DNA of 64,000 nucleotides from Cryptomeria japonica (Eukaryota; Streptophyta; Pinopsida; Cupressales; Cupressaceae), in assembly GCF_030272615.1 (NCBI RefSeq), contig NC_081409.1, forward strand, positions 646,816,468-646,880,467, given 5' to 3'. Positions 59,804-64,000 of the stretch are shown here, in pieces. Below the pieces are notes generated by a model that had not been told where the DNA came from, made no database searches, and worked only from the letters and a program-made list of their open reading frames with translations. Both the position numbers and the translations under genes were made by a program. Positions within the stretch are counted from its first letter, which is position 1. Every line of letters starts with the position of its first letter.

Positions 59804-62800
59804 ATGGTGCCCAAGATCCAAGACCCTATAGTTGTCCAAAATGTGGAGAAGCCCTCGCTGAAATATTCTCTAACTCCTAAAGTTGCCTCAGAACTAGATG
59901 ACAAAACTGCATTTTCACTCACTCCGGATTGAGTCTTGTTAGTGGAAGATGTTAGATTCTTTACCAAGTGTCGTTTTGAGGAACTCGGTCATGTAGAGAT
60001 TAGTGACACATATGACGAACTTTGCACTGATGGAAAACTAGATAGCAAATTTGAGCATATCAAAATCAAGGGATTAACTGAAGCCCTAGTCTGTCCCCAT
60101 GTGTTCAAACCCTAGTGGGTTAAGTTTGTCTTGAGCAGAGTACATGATGATTTCATGTGGCTACAAGAGCAACCATTCAAGATCACGAAGGAGTCTAAAC
60201 CAGTAAGGCAACATTAGCAAGCAAAGAAGAGCAAAGAAGGCAGAGACATCGTAGAGGAAGAGTCAGAGAAGTTGAGTCATTCACCTGATCACCGGGTATC
60301 CCATCTATGATCATGCTCGTGCACAGAAAATGATATCACAGAAGGAGCTAATCAGTCTAACCAGAGTAGAATCTGATTACCGAGGACTGAAACTGAATAA
60401 TGTCACTGATGCAGAACTAAAGTTTGCAATGAGATTTATTGGTTACTGTTTCTTCCAATCTGCAAGGGAAAACAGTGTACATTTTTTGCAGTGGACTTGG
60501 CCTACAAAATAGTGAAGAAGGGAATGAAAGTAGACTTATGTGAAGTGCTACTAAAGAACTTGTTTGAGAACCTAAAAACAATAAGGAAGCCAAAGAAGAA
60601 CAACTCGACAAACACACTAAAGTTTGGTTCACTACTTGTATGTATGTTTTTCTATTTTGAGAAGTTCTTTCCCTCAGTCGGTAAAGCAGTATGGGAGCTA
60701 CACCGACCTATCACCCATCAGATCAATGACTACATCAAGAAGTTAGGAGATAACTTTAATGATATCATGGATGATTACTTCAAAAAATTCCAAGAGAAAA
60801 TGCACAACAGGTACAGGATTCCACCACAGCTGGTCAAAAAATACAAGGACAATATATGTTTTGAAGTCGACACTGATTATTGCTATGTAAATGCTATTGA
60901 ATTGAGGACTCAATCATTGCAACCAATGGGTTATGAGATTGATTATGATATTACACAACAACAAATTGATGCCTATTTATCACTGCCAAGGCATGCAATC
61001 GAACTAAGGTATGGAACCTATGAAGAGGTGAAGGAGAAAGTAAAAATGAGCATTGTAGTACCTAAGGCTACAAGAAAAGCTACAAAAATGATAAAGGTTT
61101 TATCTGAGAAATTCAGAGAAGAATCCTCCTTTACACCTGTCAAAGACAATCTTACCATTACCAAAGAGGAATCAGAAGCATAGGAGGCTACAATAACATT
61201 GAGCACAGAGTTGCCAAAGGGTAAAGTTCTGAAAAGAAAGAAACAAGACATCACAAAGACTCTACCGACTCCACCAACAAAGAGACCCAACACCAGAGCA
61301 TTAGCTGCATCACCGAGTAAGAAGCAAAAGAGTGTTACTACACCAAAGGTAACCAAGACCTATAAGAAATCTACGTAGAGACTCATTTTGGCAAAAGAGT
61401 CGAGTGATATAGAGTCTGATGATGCAAACAAATTCCAGATTGTGAAAAGCAAAAAGGTAAACATTCATAGTGTTGAAAATTTTTGTGCCAATCTTAAATA
61501 ATATGGTGGATTTGCAGGATTTAGATATGTTAAGTATGAGACTAGGAGTAATGATGAGAAGCGACAGATTGAAGAAGCTGTCATATGTACACTTCTAAAG
61601 TTTCGGTTAGCACCATTAGAACTAGCAAAGTCACTTCCGAGTGAACTCTACTTACACATTGATAACAGATGGAAATATGCAATGGACTCAGAGAGACAAA
61701 TAAGAGAAAGAAGTCTAGTCCATCTATTTCCTGACAAGTCCGTAGCTGAAATCAAGGAGCATTTGACCACATACAATTCTAAATTTCTTGTGAAACAGAG
61801 AGCCTTAAAATTGATGAATGGGCTATACATTGATGTGGAGAACGAGACAAAAGCCAAGTGGCAAGAGATCTTCAAACAAAAGGATGTCGGTGAACAATCT
61901 CAAATTGAAATTGTTGATGTCACTGAGCAAGATCCAGATGTCACCGAGCAAGGTCCAGACCCGGTTGACACTATACAAATTGATGAAGATGTAATGGATG
62001 AAGTAGCACCAGAGCAGGAAATGATTGAAGGCACTACCTATGCAAAACTTGTCTCTAGTGAATCTGTCTTAGAACAAGCTCAGCCTTATCCGCTAGTGAA
62101 GCCACCTGTCTCAATCGAAGCTCCCAAGGACACAGAGAAAGGCACCGAAGGTACCAAATTTGAAGCTGCATGTGATACAACCAAAGATCAGACATCTCAA
62201 GCACAGACAAGCACTGAAAATGTTACAGTTGAGACCCCTAGCATCGAGAGACCCAAAGACACTGCAATGGCTATAGGAACCGACCAAAGTGTTGCATCTA
62301 CCAAGCAAAATACCGAGGGTCAGCAAGCCTCACAAGCACTTGTCTTAGTGCCACAGACCAAAGGAAAAGAGAAGAAGATGAGAAAGCATGGTTTCAAATT
62401 TGACTTATCTAAACCGATCGTGTTGCCCAATGTAGACATCTCCAAATTGAAAGGGCAAGCACTCACTGAATTTGGTGAACTATGCAAAGCAAAGGCCGAA
62501 CAGGAGAAGCAACTGGCCATACAGAAGAAGAATAAAGTACTTCAGAAGGTTAGGACACTACTAATAGAAATGCTACCTTCAGCAACAGTGTCAATCGATG
62601 CAGCCATCCATATTCAATTGGATGAACTCCTCAATTAGATTGAAACATCTGGAGTTGATGCATTTGAGTACTTAAGCAAGCTCAAGGATAAAGAGCTTAC
62701 AACAAAAATGATAGAGGAAGTACATAAATCAATTGCTATTGGCAAGGTAAAACTTGTCAAATTCATTGCTGAGTTGTCCCCTCAACTCAAGCATATTCTT

Positions 62801-63253
62801 TATTTATTCCAGAAATTGTGTACATTTTCCTTATTTATTAAAGATGTCAAAAATAAAACTGATGCAATTGAGAAAGAGATCACTGATCTCTCATCTAAGT
62901 TGACCACCGAGCCAAATTCAGTTTAGAATTTTTATACAAAGCTACAACAGCTCATGGATCAATAGTTAGAACCGAGGAATGAAGAGCATAAAATCAGGAT
63001 GGATATAATGACCCTTCAGACATTATTCCTTCCTCATCTCTCATCAGTACAAGAATAGATCAATCGAGCTACACGCTTATCAACTACACAAGAGGGAAGC
63101 ACTCTTGATGGCTTAATATCACTCTTATCTGATATTCAAGCACAAAATTTGTTAATGGAAAGTGTCAAGGACTCACTCTCAGTCGCCCTCACCGATGCCC
63201 AGACCAAGTATAAGACTATTTTTGATCAATTACCACCTCCAGATGGAAATTAA
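59804..63253 (+). pseudogene. ORF2 of element F, ~1150 codons, unknown function
   Basis: Starts MVPKIQDPIV at 59804 (context ACCATGG) and ends PPPDGN with TAA at 63253. One frame holds throughout except a shifted piece at about 60300-60490; about eight stops interrupt it. Parts: an N-terminal globular region with SRVHDDFMWLQ and a KFGSLLVCMFFYFEKFF segment; a Lys/Thr-rich linker (61200-61380); a middle domain (61500-61860) with VKQRALKLMNGLYIDV; an acidic and Thr/Glu/Gln-rich linker (61900-62340); and a helical C-terminal region. No signal peptide or clear membrane span. Element B's ORF2 has the same order of parts. It does not look like any Pol protein; an Env-like or accessory role is possible, not shown. 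Confidence 0.75.
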
Positions 63254-63270
63254 GTTTTTAATGTTTGTCA

Positions 63271-63619
63271 AAAAGGGGGAGTAATATTATGCTACCACAT
63301 AGAGGAAAGTAATACCCAGCAAAGGGGGAGTAATTCCATATTTGGAGAGTAATTCTACATTTTGAGTATTGTATACAAGGGGAGTATACCAAGCAGAATA
63401 TACAGAGCATTCAGAGCACACAAGTATAAAACATAACCGAACATGCAAAATTCAGAGTTATGTATAGAATAATGATAAGGGGAGTATATCTGCATATACT
63501 ATTTTATTGACAATTGTATCTATTGTCAAGTATAGTCATTTTGCAAGTATATAGTTTTTGAGTTATGACTTTGAAAGTAGTTTTTGTCAAACATCTCAAC
63601 TAATGTCAAAAGGGGAGAT
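63271..63619 (+). promoter_or_regulatory. Five polypurine tracts of element F
   Basis: Purine runs at 63271-63281 (AAAAGGGGGAG), 63321-63330 (AAAGGGGGAG), 63377-63384, 63478-63484 and 63608-63619 (AAAAGGGGAGAT, next to the 3' LTR). The first and last follow GTCA words. This series matches the multi-tract region of Sireviruses and of element D. Confidence 0.82.
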
Positions 63620-64000
63620 TGTTACTACTTATCAAATTGCTGTTAGTTTCATATCCAAAGTCATACTATATATTCTAATCAGTTAGTATTACCGAATCAT
63701 GCAGTTGGTACACACAGAGAAGTCGGTATGAACCGTCTAGTTGGTTACAGAAGAAAGCAGTCATAGAACACAGTAATCACTTACCTGTTTACTGAGTAAT
63801 GTTTCATGGCTACCAAGCAGTAGAGTTAACTCACTGAGTTGATATTCACTGAGTGAAATGTTTTACCAGATACATTGAACCTGGACATGCACATGAAAAC
63901 GTGTTACAAGATTGAGGCACATCTAACCGTTTTTGCATTGGAAATTGCATTAGGAGATTGTGTATGATTACAAGGTCAATCTAACCAATGAAATATTTTG
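63620..64000 (+). repeat. 3' LTR of element F (partial)
   Basis: Starts TGTTACTACTTATCAAATTG; 381 bases are visible. About 35 differences from the 5' LTR can be counted by eye. Confidence 0.9.

Larger units (their letters stand above)
56683..64000 (+). mobile_element. Non-autonomous LTR element F (Gag + ORF2, no pol)
   Basis: 5' LTR 56683-57865, primer site, Gag-like gene, a leader, ORF2, a series of polypurine tracts, and the 3' LTR from 63620 running off the window. Internal length is about 5.75 kb. In this span I find no protease, integrase, RT or RNase H motif on either strand. The LTR parts that can be compared (381 bases) are about 90% alike by eye, most changes being C/T or G/A. Termini, primer site and purine tracts match the Sirevirus-like elements around it, suggesting it used their enzymes. 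Confidence 0.85.

Overview
This window looks like nuclear DNA from a seed plant with a large, retrotransposon-packed genome. A gymnosperm is plausible but not proven. The evidence is AT-rich sequence, no bacterial-type operons, and plant-type Ty1/copia and Ty3/gypsy LTR retrotransposons stacked inside one another. No intact host gene, tRNA or rRNA gene was recognised. Almost every coding region is broken by stops and frameshifts, so most are annotated as pseudogenes.

Layout. 1-3.4 kb: 5' end of a minus-strand element A (LTR, tRNA-Met type primer site, coiled-coil/zinc-knuckle Gag). 3.7-9.9 kb: a minus-strand Ty3/gypsy chromovirus with both LTRs and a chromodomain. 10.7-11.6 kb: a decayed unknown ORF. 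11.8-19.1 kb: a complete plus-strand Ty1/copia element (target duplication TTTAC) carrying a 1585-bp solo LTR of another family (target duplication TCATG). It sits in a ~450-bp tandem duplication that may contain small host exons. 20.5-21.6 kb: an old gypsy RT/RNase H scrap. 23.0-25.3 kb: a short LTR element without protein genes. 28.1-32.7 kb: 3' LTR and a large non-pol ORF (ORF2) of element B, minus strand. 33.05-34.63 kb: a candidate inverted-repeat element. 34.7-47.8 kb: a complete 13,066-bp non-chromoviral Ty3/gypsy element (target duplication GGTAG) with an extra RNase H domain between protease and RT. 48.4-64 kb: a nest of Sirevirus-like copia pieces. These are a plus-strand LTR with a coiled-coil fragment, the 3' end of a minus-strand copia, a plus-strand Sirevirus (LTR-gag-PR-INT-RT), and, inserted in its RT, element F, which has LTRs, a Gag and ORF2 but no pol.

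The main point of interest is a family of apparently non-autonomous LTR elements (F at 56.7-64 kb; A and B are the two halves of a related subfamily). They encode a Gag-like protein with a long coiled coil and four or five CCHC knuckles, plus a ~1150-codon ORF2 of unknown function, and no visible protease, integrase or reverse transcriptase. ORF2 is recognisably conserved between F and B although the nucleotide sequences have diverged. The family shares its primer site, multiple polypurine tracts and a conserved LTR module with the neighbouring Sirevirus-like copia elements. The simplest reading is that it is copied in trans by Sirevirus enzymes while contributing its own particle protein and ORF2.
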